Below are positions 26,945 through 36,087 of a stretch of 64,000 nt of DNA, piece by piece. A program made the position numbers and the translations under genes. The stretch comes from Pseudolabrys sp. FHR47. GTDB taxonomy: Bacteria > Pseudomonadota > Alphaproteobacteria > Rhizobiales > Xanthobacteraceae. Location of the stretch: positions 806,001 to 870,000 of the forward strand of contig NZ_CP039740.1 in NCBI RefSeq assembly GCF_005153485.1, read 5' to 3'. The notes under the pieces were generated by a model that did not search any database, was not told where the DNA came from, and was given only the letters and a program-made list of their open reading frames with translations. Each line of letters starts with the position of its first letter. The stretch's first letter is position 1.

Positions 26945-28462
26945 ATGCAGTCACAAGAAACATCTGGGATCACCGGCTCCGAGCCGTCGCCTGAGGCGGC
27001 AGGCCGGGCTGCGCCATGGCGGACGCGACTGCGCGTCGGACTGTCCGGCAAGCTCCTGATGCTGACCATCGTCTTCGTTCTGGTGGCCGAAGTCCTTATT
27101 TACGTCCCGCTGATAGCCAACTTCCGGATCAACTGGCTGAACGACCGGCTGGCTGCCGCGCACACCGCGGCGCTTGTGCTCGATGCCGCGCCGAGCGGCA
27201 TGGTGCCGGAAAGCCTCGCCAAGCAGATTCTGGATTCCATCGGCGCCCGCGCCGTGGCGGCCAAGATGGGCGACCAGCGCCGTCTGCTCGCGTCGGCCGA
27301 ATTGCCGTCGTCGGTCACTGACGATATCGACATGCGCGACCTGACTTGGTGGCGCTCGATCAAGGAGGCTTTCGAAGTTCTCCTGTTCTGCCACGCCAGC
27401 GACGTTATGCGTGTCATCGGGCCGGCGCCGATGGCCAAAGGGCAGTTTATCGAAATCGTCCTCGACGAGGCGCCGCTCTACAAGGCGATGCTGAAGTTCT
27501 CGGTCACGATTCTCGTGGTGTCGCTGGCGATCTCGGCTTTCACGGCGATGCTGGTGTTCTTCGCGCTGCATTATCTGCTGGTGCAGCCGATGGGGCGCCT
27601 CACCGCGAATATGGTGGCGTTCCGCGCCGATCCGGAAAACCCGACGCGCATCATTCGCCGTTCTCGCCGCAACGACGAGATTGGTACCGCCGAGGAAGAA
27701 CTCGCGGCGATGCAGACCGAGCTCGCCTCGATGCTGCATCAGAAAAGCCGTTTGGCCTCGCTCGGCCTCGCGGTCGCGAAGATCAATCACGACCTGCGCA
27801 ATCTGCTCGCCTCGGCGCAACTGTTCTCCGATCAGCTCTCGAGCCTGCCCGACCCGAAGGTGCAGCGCTTTGCGCCGAAACTGATGAATGCGCTTCAGCG
27901 CGCCATCGCGTTATGTCAGTCGACCTTGTCATATGGCCGCGCCCAGGAAGCGGCGCCGGACCGTCGCACAATCGCAGTCGAACCGCTGCTGGAAGACGTC
28001 CGCGAGTCCCTCGGCCTGACCATCGAAGTACCTATCCGCTGGATCGTTTCGGTGGAGCGCGGGCTGACTATGGAAGCGGATGCCGACCAGATGTTCCGCG
28101 TCGTCGTCAATCTGGCGCGCAACGCCGTGCAGGCGCTGGAGACCCACGGTGCTCGCGATCCCGCGCGCGACCAAATTCGCATCACCGGTCGCCGCGACGG
28201 CGACATGGTGGCGATCGAGATTTCCGACACCGGACCCGGCATCCCGGAGAAGGCCCGCAAGAATCTCTATCAGGCCTTCCAGGGGTCGACCCGGCCGGGC
28301 GGATCGGGGCTTGGGCTCGCCATCGCGGCCGAGCTGGTGCGGGCCCATGGTGGCGAGATCATGCTGGTGGAGGGGACCATGGGCGCGACCTTCCGCATCA
28401 CCATTCCGGATGGAGAGATCGACGTGTCCACGCGCGGGAGCCTGCGCAGCCGTGCCTCCTGA
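26945..28462 (+). CDS. Sensor histidine kinase (orphan)
   Basis: 505 residues. A transmembrane helix at about 34-60, a periplasmic segment, a second helix at about 185-212, then HAMP-like and dimerisation regions. H-box is KINHDLRNLLASA with the phosphorylated His; N-box NLARNAVQA, G1 DTGPGIPE and G2 GGSGLGLAIAAEL are intact. No response regulator is adjacent, so the partner is unknown. It is divergent from rpmH. The start ATG 26945 has a weak ribosome binding site. Confidence 0.92.
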   Translation: MQSQETSGITGSEPSPEAAGRAAPWRTRLRVGLSGKLLMLTIVFVLVAEVLIYVPLIANFRINWLNDRLAAAHTAALVLDAAPSGMVPESLAKQILDSIGARAVAAKMGDQRRLLASAELPSSVTDDIDMRDLTWWRSIKEAFEVLLFCHASDVMRVIGPAPMAKGQFIEIVLDEAPLYKAMLKFSVTILVVSLAISAFTAMLVFFALHYLLVQPMGRLTANMVAFRADPENPTRIIRRSRRNDEIGTAEEELAAMQTELASMLHQKSRLASLGLAVAKINHDLRNLLASAQLFSDQLSSLPDPKVQRFAPKLMNALQRAIALCQSTLSYGRAQEAAPDRRTIAVEPLLEDVRESLGLTIEVPIRWIVSVERGLTMEADADQMFRVVVNLARNAVQALETHGARDPARDQIRITGRRDGDMVAIEISDTGPGIPEKARKNLYQAFQGSTRPGGSGLGLAIAAELVRAHGGEIMLVEGTMGATFRITIPDGEIDVSTRGSLRSRAS

Positions 28463-28539
28463 GCCCGGAACGGCCGCTGGCGGCTTCGCCGGGGTCGAAT
28501 TTCGTTAACAGCCAGCGCCTTAAAGAGGATTTTCTAGAC

Positions 28540-28568
28540 TTGCCAAGGGGGGTGCAAGGCGATAGCTA
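28540..28568 (+). promoter_or_regulatory. Possible promoter for tRNA-Arg
   Basis: TTGCCA, a 17-base spacer and TAGCTA, ending 45 bases before the mature tRNA. Only a moderate match to consensus. Confidence 0.4.
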
Positions 28569-28613
28569 TCCCCCGCCGCTTCATGACCGAAGGTCATGTT
28601 TCCGGCGGCATCA

Positions 28614-28690
28614 GCGCCCGTAGCTCAGCTGGATAGAGCACCAGACTACGAATCTGGGGGTCAGAGGTTCGAATCCTTTCGGGCGCGCCA
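28614..28690 (+). tRNA. tRNA-Arg (ACG)
   Basis: A complete cloverleaf: acceptor GCGCCCG/CGGGCGC, D arm GCTC/GAGC, anticodon arm CCAGA/TCTGG around CTACGAA with anticodon ACG at 28648-28650, a T arm with TTCGAAT, and encoded CCA at the 3' end. The A34 would be edited to inosine to read CGN codons. No integrase or att-like duplication is next to it. Confidence 0.97.
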
Positions 28691-28832
28691 CTCTTTTCGA
28701 TTATTTTGCATTGTTGCCCAGACAAGCGTCGGGCCCGCATGTGGCTGCTGATGGGCTTGCTTGTGCCGGCCGTGGGCCAAGGCTAGGGTGCCGCTGGCAA
28801 TCCTTACTCCCCCGAGACAGTCAACAAAATCA

Positions 28833-30248
28833 ATGCATTACATCTCAACCCGGGGCGCGTCTGCCCGACTGGATTTCGTCGAGGCGATGCTTGCCGGGCT
28901 GGCGCGGGACGGCGGGCTTTATGTCCCGTACTCATGGCCGCGGCTGTCGCCTTCGACCATCGCCGGCTTTGCGGGGCGCCCCTATGCCGAGGTCGCGGTC
29001 GAAGTGGTCAAACCCTTCGTCGGTAATGCCATCGCCGAGGCCGATCTCGCCCGTATCGCGCACGAGGCCTATGGCACCTTCCGCCACCCAGCGGTCGCGC
29101 CGCTGGTCCAGCTCGGCGACAACCTGTTCGTACTCGAGCTGTTTCATGGTCCGACGCTCGCCTTCAAGGACCTCGCCATGCAGTTCGTGGCGCGGCTCAT
29201 GGATCATGTGCTGAAGCAACGCGGCGAACGCACCACTATCGTGGTTGCGACATCGGGCGACACCGGCGGCGCCGCGGTCGAAGCTTTTCGCGGCCGCGAT
29301 CAGGTCGATGTCGTCGCGCTTTATCCGCACGGCCGCATCTCCGACGTGCAGCGTTGGATGATGACGACGCCGACGGATGAGAATGTCCACTGCATCGCGG
29401 TGGAGGGCACCTTCGACGATTGCCAGGCGCTGGTGAAGGCGATGTTCAATCATCATGCCTTCCGCGACCGCGTGCGCCTGTCCGGCGTCAATTCGATCAA
29501 CTGGGCGCGTCTGGTGTCGCAGGCGGTTTATTACTTCACTTCCGCCGTCGCGCTCGGTGCGCCGCATCGGAAAATCGCCTTCACAGTGCCGACCGGTAAT
29601 TTCGGCGACGTCTATGCCGGCTATGTCGCCAGCAAAATGGGCCTGCCGGTCGATCGACTGGTCGTTGCCACCAACGTCAACGACATCCTGGCGCGCACCT
29701 TCGCTACCGGCGACTACGAGACACGTCAGGTGGTGGCCACGTCGGCGCCGTCGATGGACATCCAGGTGTCGTCGAACTTCGAGCGTTTGCTGTACGAGAC
29801 CTGCGGCCGCGACGCCGCCAAGGTCAATGCGCTGATGGGTTCGCTGGCGCAGTCCGGCCGCTTCACGGTGCCCGGCGAAGCGCTCAAGGAGATGCGCGCG
29901 CTGTTCTCGGCCGACCGGGCCGACGAGCAGGAGGTCGACGCCGAAATTCGTGCCTGGATGAAAGAGGCGTCCTATTGCGCCGACCCGCACACCGCAGTGG
30001 CGCTGGCCGTGGCCGAAAAGGAAACGCGGGATCCCAAGGTGCCCATGGTCGTCCTGTCGACCGCGCATCCGGCCAAGTTCCCGGACGCCGTGAAGGCGGC
30101 TTGCGGTGTCGACCCCGGCCTCCCAGATTGGCTGTCTGACCTGCCCAAAAAGGCCGAGCGCTTTACCGTGCTGCCGGCCGATCAGGCCAAAATCGAGGAA
30201 TTCGTCGCCGGCGCCTCGCGCGCCGCGCGTGAAGGAGCCGCCGTATGA
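28833..30248 (+). CDS. thrC: Threonine synthase
   Basis: Pyridoxal-phosphate enzyme converting O-phosphohomoserine to threonine. 471 residues from ATG 28833 (MHYISTRGAS, the family's usual start); the in-frame codon at 28761 adds an unconserved leader. PLP lysine K112 lies in HGPTLAFKD. Also seen: VATSGDTGGAAVEAF and VPTGNFGDVYAGY, both phosphate-binding loops. The stop overlaps the start of the M16 peptidase gene by four bases, an order conserved in Rhizobiales. Confidence 0.96.
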   Translation: MHYISTRGASARLDFVEAMLAGLARDGGLYVPYSWPRLSPSTIAGFAGRPYAEVAVEVVKPFVGNAIAEADLARIAHEAYGTFRHPAVAPLVQLGDNLFVLELFHGPTLAFKDLAMQFVARLMDHVLKQRGERTTIVVATSGDTGGAAVEAFRGRDQVDVVALYPHGRISDVQRWMMTTPTDENVHCIAVEGTFDDCQALVKAMFNHHAFRDRVRLSGVNSINWARLVSQAVYYFTSAVALGAPHRKIAFTVPTGNFGDVYAGYVASKMGLPVDRLVVATNVNDILARTFATGDYETRQVVATSAPSMDIQVSSNFERLLYETCGRDAAKVNALMGSLAQSGRFTVPGEALKEMRALFSADRADEQEVDAEIRAWMKEASYCADPHTAVALAVAEKETRDPKVPMVVLSTAHPAKFPDAVKAACGVDPGLPDWLSDLPKKAERFTVLPADQAKIEEFVAGASRAAREGAAV

Positions 30249-31516
30249 CTGTCGAAGTCACCAAATTGCCGTCCGGCCTGGCTGTCGTGACCGACCGCAT
30301 GCCGCATCTGGAGTCGGCGTCCCTCGGCGTCTGGGTCGGCGCCGGCAGCCGCGACGAACAGGCGGATGAGCACGGTATTTCGCACCTTCTCGAGCACATG
30401 GCCTTCAAGGGCACCAAGCGTCGCACCGCGCGCCAGATCGCCGAGACCATCGAAGCGGTTGGCGGCGATCTCAATGCCGCGACGTCGATCGAGAATACCG
30501 GTTATTTCGCCCGCGTGCTGAAGGCCGACGTGCCGCTGGCGCTCGACGTGTTGTCGGACATCCTGTCGGAGCCGACCTTCGATCCGGAAGAGCTGCGCCG
30601 CGAGCAGAATGTCATCACCCAGGAAATCGGCGCCACTGAAGACGCGCCGGATGATCTGGTGTTCGACCGCCTGCAGGAAACGGCGTTTCCGAACCAGCCG
30701 ATCGGCCGCTCCATTCTCGGCACGCCGGAAACCGTGCGCGGCTTCAGCGCCAAGAGCCTGCGCGCCTATCTCAACCGCAACTACCGTTCGCCCAACATGC
30801 TAGTCGCGGCGGCGGGCGCCGTCGATCATCAGAAGATCGTCGATGACGTGGTGAAGCGCTTCGAGAGCTTCGCCGGACCGGAGGCACCGGAGCATCAGGC
30901 CGCGCGTTTTGGCGGCGGCACCAGGGTCGAGTCGCGTGATCTCGAGCAGGTGCACATCGCTCTGGCGCTCGAAGGTGTTCAGGTGAAGGACCCGCAGCTT
31001 TACAGCCTGCAGGTGTTCACCAGCGTGCTTGGCGGCGGCATGTCCTCGCGTCTGTTCCAGGAAGTGCGTGAGATCCGCGGCCTTTGCTACACCATCCAGG
31101 CCTTCCATATGCCCTATTCGGACACCGGGCTGTTCGGGCTCTACGCCGGGACCGATGAAGCCGATGCGCCGGAATTGATGCGCGTCGTCATCGACCAGAT
31201 CGAGAACGCGACTGAAACGCTCAATGAGGCCGAGGTCGCCCGCGCCAAGGCGCAAATGAAGGCCGGGCTCCTGATGACGCTGGAAAGTTCGGAAGCTCGC
31301 CTCGGCCAGCTCGCCCGTCAGATGCTCGCCTATGGCCGGCCGGTGCCGCTCGACGAGATCGTGGCGAAGGTCGAAGCCGTAACCGTCGAAAGTGCCCGCG
31401 CCGCCGGCAGGGCACTGATCGGCCGTGGCCGTCCGGCGATTGCCGCCCTTGGCCCCGGAAACGGGCTTGAAAGCACTGCGGCGATTGCCGAAAGTCTGGT
31501 TCGCCCGGCGGCCTGA
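30245..31516 (+). CDS. M16 family zinc peptidase (processing-peptidase-like)
   Basis: 423 residues. Inverted zinc motif HLLEH at 47-51, with a distal Glu in the QNVITQEIGATEDAP region, and the C-terminal non-catalytic domain with GGGMSSRLFQEVREIRGLCY. Related to mitochondrial processing peptidase and to PqqL/YmxG. Coupled to thrC by a four-base overlap. The physiological substrate is unknown. Confidence 0.93.
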   Translation: MTVEVTKLPSGLAVVTDRMPHLESASLGVWVGAGSRDEQADEHGISHLLEHMAFKGTKRRTARQIAETIEAVGGDLNAATSIENTGYFARVLKADVPLALDVLSDILSEPTFDPEELRREQNVITQEIGATEDAPDDLVFDRLQETAFPNQPIGRSILGTPETVRGFSAKSLRAYLNRNYRSPNMLVAAAGAVDHQKIVDDVVKRFESFAGPEAPEHQAARFGGGTRVESRDLEQVHIALALEGVQVKDPQLYSLQVFTSVLGGGMSSRLFQEVREIRGLCYTIQAFHMPYSDTGLFGLYAGTDEADAPELMRVVIDQIENATETLNEAEVARAKAQMKAGLLMTLESSEARLGQLARQMLAYGRPVPLDEIVAKVEAVTVESARAAGRALIGRGRPAIAALGPGNGLESTAAIAESLVRPAA

Positions 31517-31547
31517 GCCGTTCAGGACGGCCAGGCGGAAGAACGCT

Positions 31548-32129
31548 ATGGCCTTTTTTCGTACCGTCGGTTTTGCCGATATGGCGCCGGCCATCACCGG
31601 CGAGGGCGTTACTTTGCGGGCGCCGCAGCTCGGCGATTTCGCCGCCTGGGCGGCGTTGCGTGAGCAGAGCCGCGACTTCCTTACGCCTTGGGAGCCGATC
31701 TGGCCGTCGGACGATTTGACCCGCGGTTCGTTCCGCCGCCGGCTGCGCCGATATCAGGACGATCAGCGTAACGATCTGGCCTACGCCTTTCTGGTGTTCC
31801 GCAGTGGCGACAACGCGCTGGTCGGTGGCGTGACTTTGGCCAATATCCGCCGCGGCGTCGCCCAGGCCGGCAGCCTTGGCTACTGGATCGGCGCGCCGTT
31901 TGCCCATCGCGGCTATATGAGCGCCGCAGTTCGCAGCCTGCTGACCTATTCGTTCGGTGCACTGCGCCTGCACCGGGTCGAGGCCGCCTGCATCCCGACC
32001 AACCAGCCGTCGATCGGACTCCTGGAGAAGTGTGGATTCACCCGTGAAGGCTATGCGCGGCGCTATCTCTGCATTAATGGGATCTGGCACGACCACCTGC
32101 TCTATGCCCGGCTGGCCGACGACACTTGA
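31548..32129 (+). CDS. GNAT acetyltransferase, RimJ/RimL type
   Basis: 193 residues from ATG 31548 (GGAAGAAC upstream). N-terminal VTLRAPQLGDFAAWAALRE, central LGYWIGAPFAHRGYMSAAV (acetyl-CoA loop) and C-terminal LHRVEAACIPTNQPSIGLLEK, the pattern of ribosomal-protein or general N-terminal acetyltransferases. Downstream of the M16 peptidase in the same direction, as in related genomes. Confidence 0.92.
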   Translation: MAFFRTVGFADMAPAITGEGVTLRAPQLGDFAAWAALREQSRDFLTPWEPIWPSDDLTRGSFRRRLRRYQDDQRNDLAYAFLVFRSGDNALVGGVTLANIRRGVAQAGSLGYWIGAPFAHRGYMSAAVRSLLTYSFGALRLHRVEAACIPTNQPSIGLLEKCGFTREGYARRYLCINGIWHDHLLYARLADDT

Positions 32130-32268
32130 GGCCAGAGCGCTTCACCCGCATTATTGCCGCCTTGGGCTTGCCACGCTTGATTTGCTATAGAGCGCAGGGC
32201 GTTAGCCCATCGAGCGGGTGGCCGGTTGGTCGCCGAACAATTTTCCTGAACAAGATGCGAGCACAATA

Positions 32269-32937
32269 ATGGCCGGGAACATGAACGAACGAGGGCAGGG
32301 TAGGACGCAGCGGCTCGCTATGCTTCCAGCCGCTGCCGTACTGACGCTGCTGGTCGGAGGCTGTGGCGCCAGCCTGTCGTCGCTCAACATTTTCGATTCC
32401 AACAAGGCGACGACCGAAAAGGCCCTCGATGGCGCCCCGGCCGATGCCGCAGCCGCCAACACCGAATATGAGTGTCCCTCGGTGCAGGTACGCACCGGCG
32501 CCGCCGTTCTATCGATCGGCAACGAGACCAAGGCGACCGCCGACGGCGAACCTGGCGCGCTCAATCTGCGCTATCAGGGCTCGATCATCCGTTTCGCTCG
32601 TGAATGCCACGTCGCCGCCGGCGTCATGACCATGAAGGTCGGCGTCGAAGGCCGTGTCATCACCGGCCCGGCCGGCGGTCCCGGTAAAGTCGATGTGCCT
32701 TTGCGCATGGCGGTGGTCCAGGAAGGTGCGACGCCAAAGCCGATCGTGTCGAAGTTCGCGATGATTCCGGTCGAGATCACCTCGGCGGTCGACCGCGTCA
32801 CCTTCACCCACATCGAGGAAGGCCTGAGCTTCCCGTTGCCGTCGCCACCGGGCCTGCTCGATGCTTATGTGGTCTATATCGGCTTCGATACGCTGGCGGC
32901 GCAGCAGAAGAAGCCGGCGCCGAGAAAGCGGCGGTAG
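32269..32937 (+). CDS. Putative lipoprotein
   Basis: 222 residues. A hydrophobic leader ends in LLVGGCGAS, a lipobox-like VGGC near residue 31. The rest is a predicted beta-rich periplasmic domain with cysteines in ECPSVQVR and ARECHVA. Start could be ATG 32269 or 32281. No named family recognised, though similar proteins are common in Rhizobiales. Last gene of the thrC-M16-GNAT direction. Confidence 0.75.
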   Translation: MAGNMNERGQGRTQRLAMLPAAAVLTLLVGGCGASLSSLNIFDSNKATTEKALDGAPADAAAANTEYECPSVQVRTGAAVLSIGNETKATADGEPGALNLRYQGSIIRFARECHVAAGVMTMKVGVEGRVITGPAGGPGKVDVPLRMAVVQEGATPKPIVSKFAMIPVEITSAVDRVTFTHIEEGLSFPLPSPPGLLDAYVVYIGFDTLAAQQKKPAPRKRR

Positions 32938-32946
32938 GCAAAGTAC

Positions 32947-33046
32947 TGCCGGGCATCCACGACTTTCTTCGCGTCTTAAGACGTGGATGGCCGGGACATA
33001 AGGGCGGCCACGCCCGTCTTTGACGGGCTATGCCCGGCCATGACGG
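32947..33046. repeat. Interspersed palindromic repeat, family A, enlarged copy
   Basis: A 100-bp palindrome with TGCCGGGCATCCACG and CGTGGATGGCCGGGA arms plus an extra GGGCGGCCACGCCCG hairpin and CCCGTCTTTGACGGG. It lies between the lipoprotein gene and the convergent HAD gene. Confidence 0.75.
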
Positions 33047-33051
33047 GAAAA

Positions 33052-33708
33052 TCACCACCCTCTGAGGTCGATGACTGTGCTCTTGAGCGCGCGCATGTCG
33101 GAGATGACGACGCGGGCGCCAGCCTCGCGCAACTGTTGCTCAAGCCGCAATCCGGCGTGGCTGCCGCCGACAAAGCCAATCACCCTCATTCCGGCCGTGA
33201 CCGCCGCGGTGACGCCGGCCGGTGAATCCTCGACGACCAGACAGTCGCCGGCGTTGACGCGCATCTGGCCCGCAACGTGCAGGAACAGGTCCGGCGCGGG
33301 CTTGCCGTGCGGCACGTCGCTGGCCGAGAACAGGTTCGGCTCGAAAAAGCGCAGCAGGTCGGCTGTTTCGAGGCTGGTGCGAATGCGCTCGAGCGGCGAT
33401 GACGAGGCGACGCACTTCGGTCCGCGTAGCCAGGACAGCGCATGGGCCGCATGTGCGGTGGCGCGCAGCTCGTTGCGGAATTTCTGCAAGGTGGCGGCGG
33501 TCACGGCGTCGGCGAAGCCAGGCGGCAGCTTGCGGCCGGCGGCGATTTCCACTTCGGCGAACATGTCGGATTGCCGTCGGCCGGCGAAGTAGCGCGCGAC
33601 AAGGTCGGGCGTCAGCGCGAAGCCGGCGCGCATGAATTCCTGCGATACGACGGCGGTGGCGAGCGGCTCGCTGTCCACAAGCACGCCGTTGCAATCGAAG
33701 ATGACCAC
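33052..33708 (-). CDS. HAD-superfamily phosphatase with Asn variant in motif I
   Basis: 218 residues, beta-phosphoglucomutase/phosphoglycolate-phosphatase-like subclass. Motif I is VIFDCNGVLVDSE: the nucleophile Asp is present but the second Asp (general acid/base) is Asn. Motif II SSSPLERI, motif III HGKPAPDLF and motif IV VVEDSPAGVTAA are normal. The cap domain lies between residues 15 and 80. Substrate unknown. Transcribed towards the family A repeat. Confidence 0.88.
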   Translation of the reverse strand: MVIFDCNGVLVDSEPLATAVVSQEFMRAGFALTPDLVARYFAGRRQSDMFAEVEIAAGRKLPPGFADAVTAATLQKFRNELRATAHAAHALSWLRGPKCVASSSPLERIRTSLETADLLRFFEPNLFSASDVPHGKPAPDLFLHVAGQMRVNAGDCLVVEDSPAGVTAAVTAGMRVIGFVGGSHAGLRLEQQLREAGARVVISDMRALKSTVIDLRGW

Positions 33709-33932
33709 GGGTCCCCCGAAACGTGGCCGGACTCTCCGGCAAGGCTCGAATTGTGCTGATGCTGACGCTTACAAAGGCGGCCGTAAAAGGACCGCAACGC
33801 GGGACGCCACAAACGAATCGCTTGGGGGAAGCTTAATCCGGCCGAATCGGTATGCAAGGAGAGGTAATCGCGCGAACGCAATGTCGCCGGATTGGACTAA
33901 CAGGGGACAATTAGCGGCCGCGTCCGGAAGCA
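33709..33932. other. Intergenic stretch between HAD gene and atp operon end
   Basis: No supported ORF. It presumably holds the promoter of the HAD gene, whose ATG is at 33708. I see no repeat or recognised operator here. Confidence 0.5.
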
Positions 33933-33962
33933 AAAAACGGCGCCCGGAGGGGCGCCGTTTTC
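33932..33962 (-). terminator. Rho-independent terminator of the F0 operon
   Basis: An 11-bp stem AAAACGGCGCC/GGCGCCGTTTT around a short CGGAGG loop, with a run of T on the minus-strand side, 20 bases past the atpF stop. Confidence 0.85.
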
Positions 33963-33982
33963 AATTCCGGTCGGAAAGCCTG

Positions 33983-34474
33983 TTAGTTCAGCTTCTTGCG
34001 CACGTCCTCGATGCCCTTGGCGATGAGTTCGCCGGCCAGAGCGCCCTTCGCCTCGGCCGAAAGGATTTTCTCGGCGGCAGCAACGGCAGCTTCGGCTGCA
34101 GCGGCGCGAACGTCGGCCGCGGCCTGGGCTTCGGCCTGGGCGATCTTGGCCTCCGCCATCTTGGTGCGGCGCGCAACGAACTCCTCGATCTTGGCCTTGG
34201 CCTCGGTCGCCATGCGGGCGGCTTCGTCCTTGGCGCCGGCGATGATGCTCTCGGCCTCGGCTTCGGCGGCGGCACGCTTGCGCTGATATTCGGCGAGCAG
34301 GGCGGCAGCCTCTTCCTTGAGCTTGCGGGCATCGTCGAGTTCCGCCTTGATGCGGGCGGCGCGGTCGTCGAGCGCCTTGGCGATCAGCTTCGGCACGCCG
34401 ACATAGGCGAGCACGCCGAGGAAGATCACGAAAGCGACGGCAACCCAGGTTTCGGCTTCGGCGAGAAGATGCAT
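33983..34474 (-). CDS. atpF: ATP synthase F0 subunit b
   Basis: 163 residues. A single N-terminal membrane helix ([19 protein letters not shown]) followed by a long charged coiled coil of Ala/Glu/Lys/Arg; the peripheral stalk of F1F0. Last gene of atpI-B-E-F'-F, 12 bp after the b' gene. The alternating A/E/K composition creates a long artefactual ORF on the opposite strand. Confidence 0.95.
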   Translation of the reverse strand: MHLLAEAETWVAVAFVIFLGVLAYVGVPKLIAKALDDRAARIKAELDDARKLKEEAAALLAEYQRKRAAAEAEAESIIAGAKDEAARMATEAKAKIEEFVARRTKMAEAKIAQAEAQAAADVRAAAAEAAVAAAEKILSAEAKGALAGELIAKGIEDVRKKLN

Positions 34475-34486
34475 GAGCGCCGTCCT

Positions 34487-35023
34487 TTAGCTCTTGAGCG
34501 CGCTGTCGACGGCCGAAGCGACCGCGGCGTCGGCCGGAGCCTTGCCGATCAGACGCTCGACGATGGTCTTGGCCGCGTCGGTGGCGATGCCGCGAACCTC
34601 GGCCATCGCCTTCTGTTTGGTGCCGGCGATGGTCTTTTCGGCCTCGGCCAGCTTGGCGTTGAGCTGATCTTCAAGCACCTTGCGGGTGGTCTCGGCTTCC
34701 GCCGCCTGCTTGTCGCGGGTTTCCGCCGCGATCACCTGCGCGCGGGCACGGGCTTCCGCCAGCGCCTTCTCGTAGGCGGCGACAGCCGCTTCCGATTCCG
34801 CCTTCAGCTTGCCCGCCTCGGCGATATCGCCGGAGATGCGGTTCTGCCGGTCGTCGATGATGCCGCCAAGACGCGGCAGCGCCACCTTCGCCATCAACGC
34901 ATAGAGGATGGCGAAGGTCAGGACGAGCCACACCAACTGCGAAGGAAACGTCGTCGGATCGAAGGGCGGAAACGCGCCCTTGGCATGCGATGACGGCACT
35001 TCGGTGTGTGTCGAGGTTGCCAT
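34487..35023 (-). CDS. atpG: ATP synthase F0 subunit b'
   Basis: 178 residues. An N-terminal extension, a membrane helix (LVWLVLTFAILYALMAKVAL) and a coiled coil. It is the second, diverged stalk subunit found in photosynthetic and alphaproteobacterial enzymes, paired with b. PRLGGIIDDRQNRISGD is the conserved post-membrane segment. Named atpF' or atpG in this group; not the gamma subunit. Confidence 0.94.
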   Translation of the reverse strand: MATSTHTEVPSSHAKGAFPPFDPTTFPSQLVWLVLTFAILYALMAKVALPRLGGIIDDRQNRISGDIAEAGKLKAESEAAVAAYEKALAEARARAQVIAAETRDKQAAEAETTRKVLEDQLNAKLAEAEKTIAGTKQKAMAEVRGIATDAAKTIVERLIGKAPADAAVASAVDSALKS

Positions 35024-35070
35024 GACGCTCTCTTAAAAAGGCTGCCCTTAAAAGGCCGGCTGCTAGTCGC

Positions 35071-35298
35071 TTAGACGGCGAACAGCAGGATGAGGGCGAC
35101 CAGCAGCGAGAAGATGCCGAGCGCTTCGGTCACGGCGAAGCCGAAAATCAGGTTGCCGAACTGGCTCTGCGCGGCCGACGGGTTACGCAGCGCGCCCTGC
35201 AGGAAGCTGCCGAAGATGTTGCCGAGGCCGAGACCGGCGCCCGCCATGCCGATGCAAGCGATGCCGGCACCGATGTACTTTGCTGCGACTGGATCCAT
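35071..35298 (-). CDS. atpE: ATP synthase F0 subunit c
   Basis: 75 residues, two membrane helices forming the rotor ring. N-terminal helix with [12 protein letters not shown] and the polar loop ALRNPSAAQ. The proton-binding carboxylate is E58 in [10 protein letters not shown]. Start ATG 35298 with GGGAGT upstream. Confidence 0.98.
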   Translation of the reverse strand: MDPVAAKYIGAGIACIGMAGAGLGLGNIFGSFLQGALRNPSAAQSQFGNLIFGFAVTEALGIFSLLVALILLFAV

Positions 35299-35328
35299 AG
35301 GAAGACTCCCTTTCGAGGTGTTCGGGCC

Positions 35329-36078
35329 TTAGTGGCCCGGGTGAATAGCATCGTTGAGATAGATGCAAGTGAGGATGGCGAACACGTAAGCCTGCAGGAA
35401 CGCGACCAGCAGCTCGAGCGCGGTCAGCGCAACGACCAGCGACAGCGGCAGAACCGCGCCGGCGATGCCGACGATGCCGGCGCTACCGAGCATGGTCACG
35501 AAGCCGGCGAACACCTTCAGCGTGATGTGGCCGGCCAGCATGTTCGCGAACAGACGCACACTGTGCGAGATCGGACGCGAGAGGAACGAGATGACCTCGA
35601 TCACGACGATCAGCGGCAGGATGTAGACCGGAATGCCCTTCGGTACGAACAGATTGAAGAAGTGCAGGCCGTTCTTGTAGAAGCCATAGATCAACACCGT
35701 CAGGAACACCGACATCGCCAAAGTCACGGTGACGATGATGTGCGAGGTGACGGTGAAGGTGTAGGGAATGAGGCCGATCAGGTTCACCGTGAGGATGAAC
35801 ATGAACAGCGTAAATACGAAGGGAAAGAAGCGCATGCCGGCGGAGCCCGCTGTGCTTCTTATGGAGTCCGCGACAAATTCGTAGCTCAGTTCCGCCATCG
35901 ACTGCAGCCGGCCCGGCACCAGGCTGCGGCTGGCGGCGCCGGCGAGCAGGAAGATCGTGATGACGGCGACCGCGGCGACCATGAAGGCGGCCGAGTTGGT
36001 GAACATGATCTGGGTGTCGCCGACCTTGGCGACGGGGAACAGGTTCACGATCTGGAATTGATGGATGGGGTCGGCCAT
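35329..36078 (-). CDS. atpB: ATP synthase F0 subunit a
   Basis: 249 residues, six membrane helices including the half-channel helix with [20 protein letters not shown], whose Arg is essential for proton flow. Start [10 protein letters not shown] is typical for Rhizobiales. Lies 30 bp before atpE. Confidence 0.98.
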   Translation of the reverse strand: MADPIHQFQIVNLFPVAKVGDTQIMFTNSAAFMVAAVAVITIFLLAGAASRSLVPGRLQSMAELSYEFVADSIRSTAGSAGMRFFPFVFTLFMFILTVNLIGLIPYTFTVTSHIIVTVTLAMSVFLTVLIYGFYKNGLHFFNLFVPKGIPVYILPLIVVIEVISFLSRPISHSVRLFANMLAGHITLKVFAGFVTMLGSAGIVGIAGAVLPLSLVVALTALELLVAFLQAYVFAILTCIYLNDAIHPGH

Positions 36079-36087
36079 ATCTGTCTT

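Noticed and set aside
28614..28690. tRNA-Arg as an integration site for a mobile island
   Set aside because: No integrase, no att-like duplication of the tRNA end and no shift in gene type follow; thrC is the normal next gene.
33632..34993. 453-codon plus-strand frame opposite the ATP synthase b and b' genes
   Set aside because: The minus-strand genes are certain; the repetitive frame is produced by the Ala/Glu/Lys coiled-coil coding sequence.
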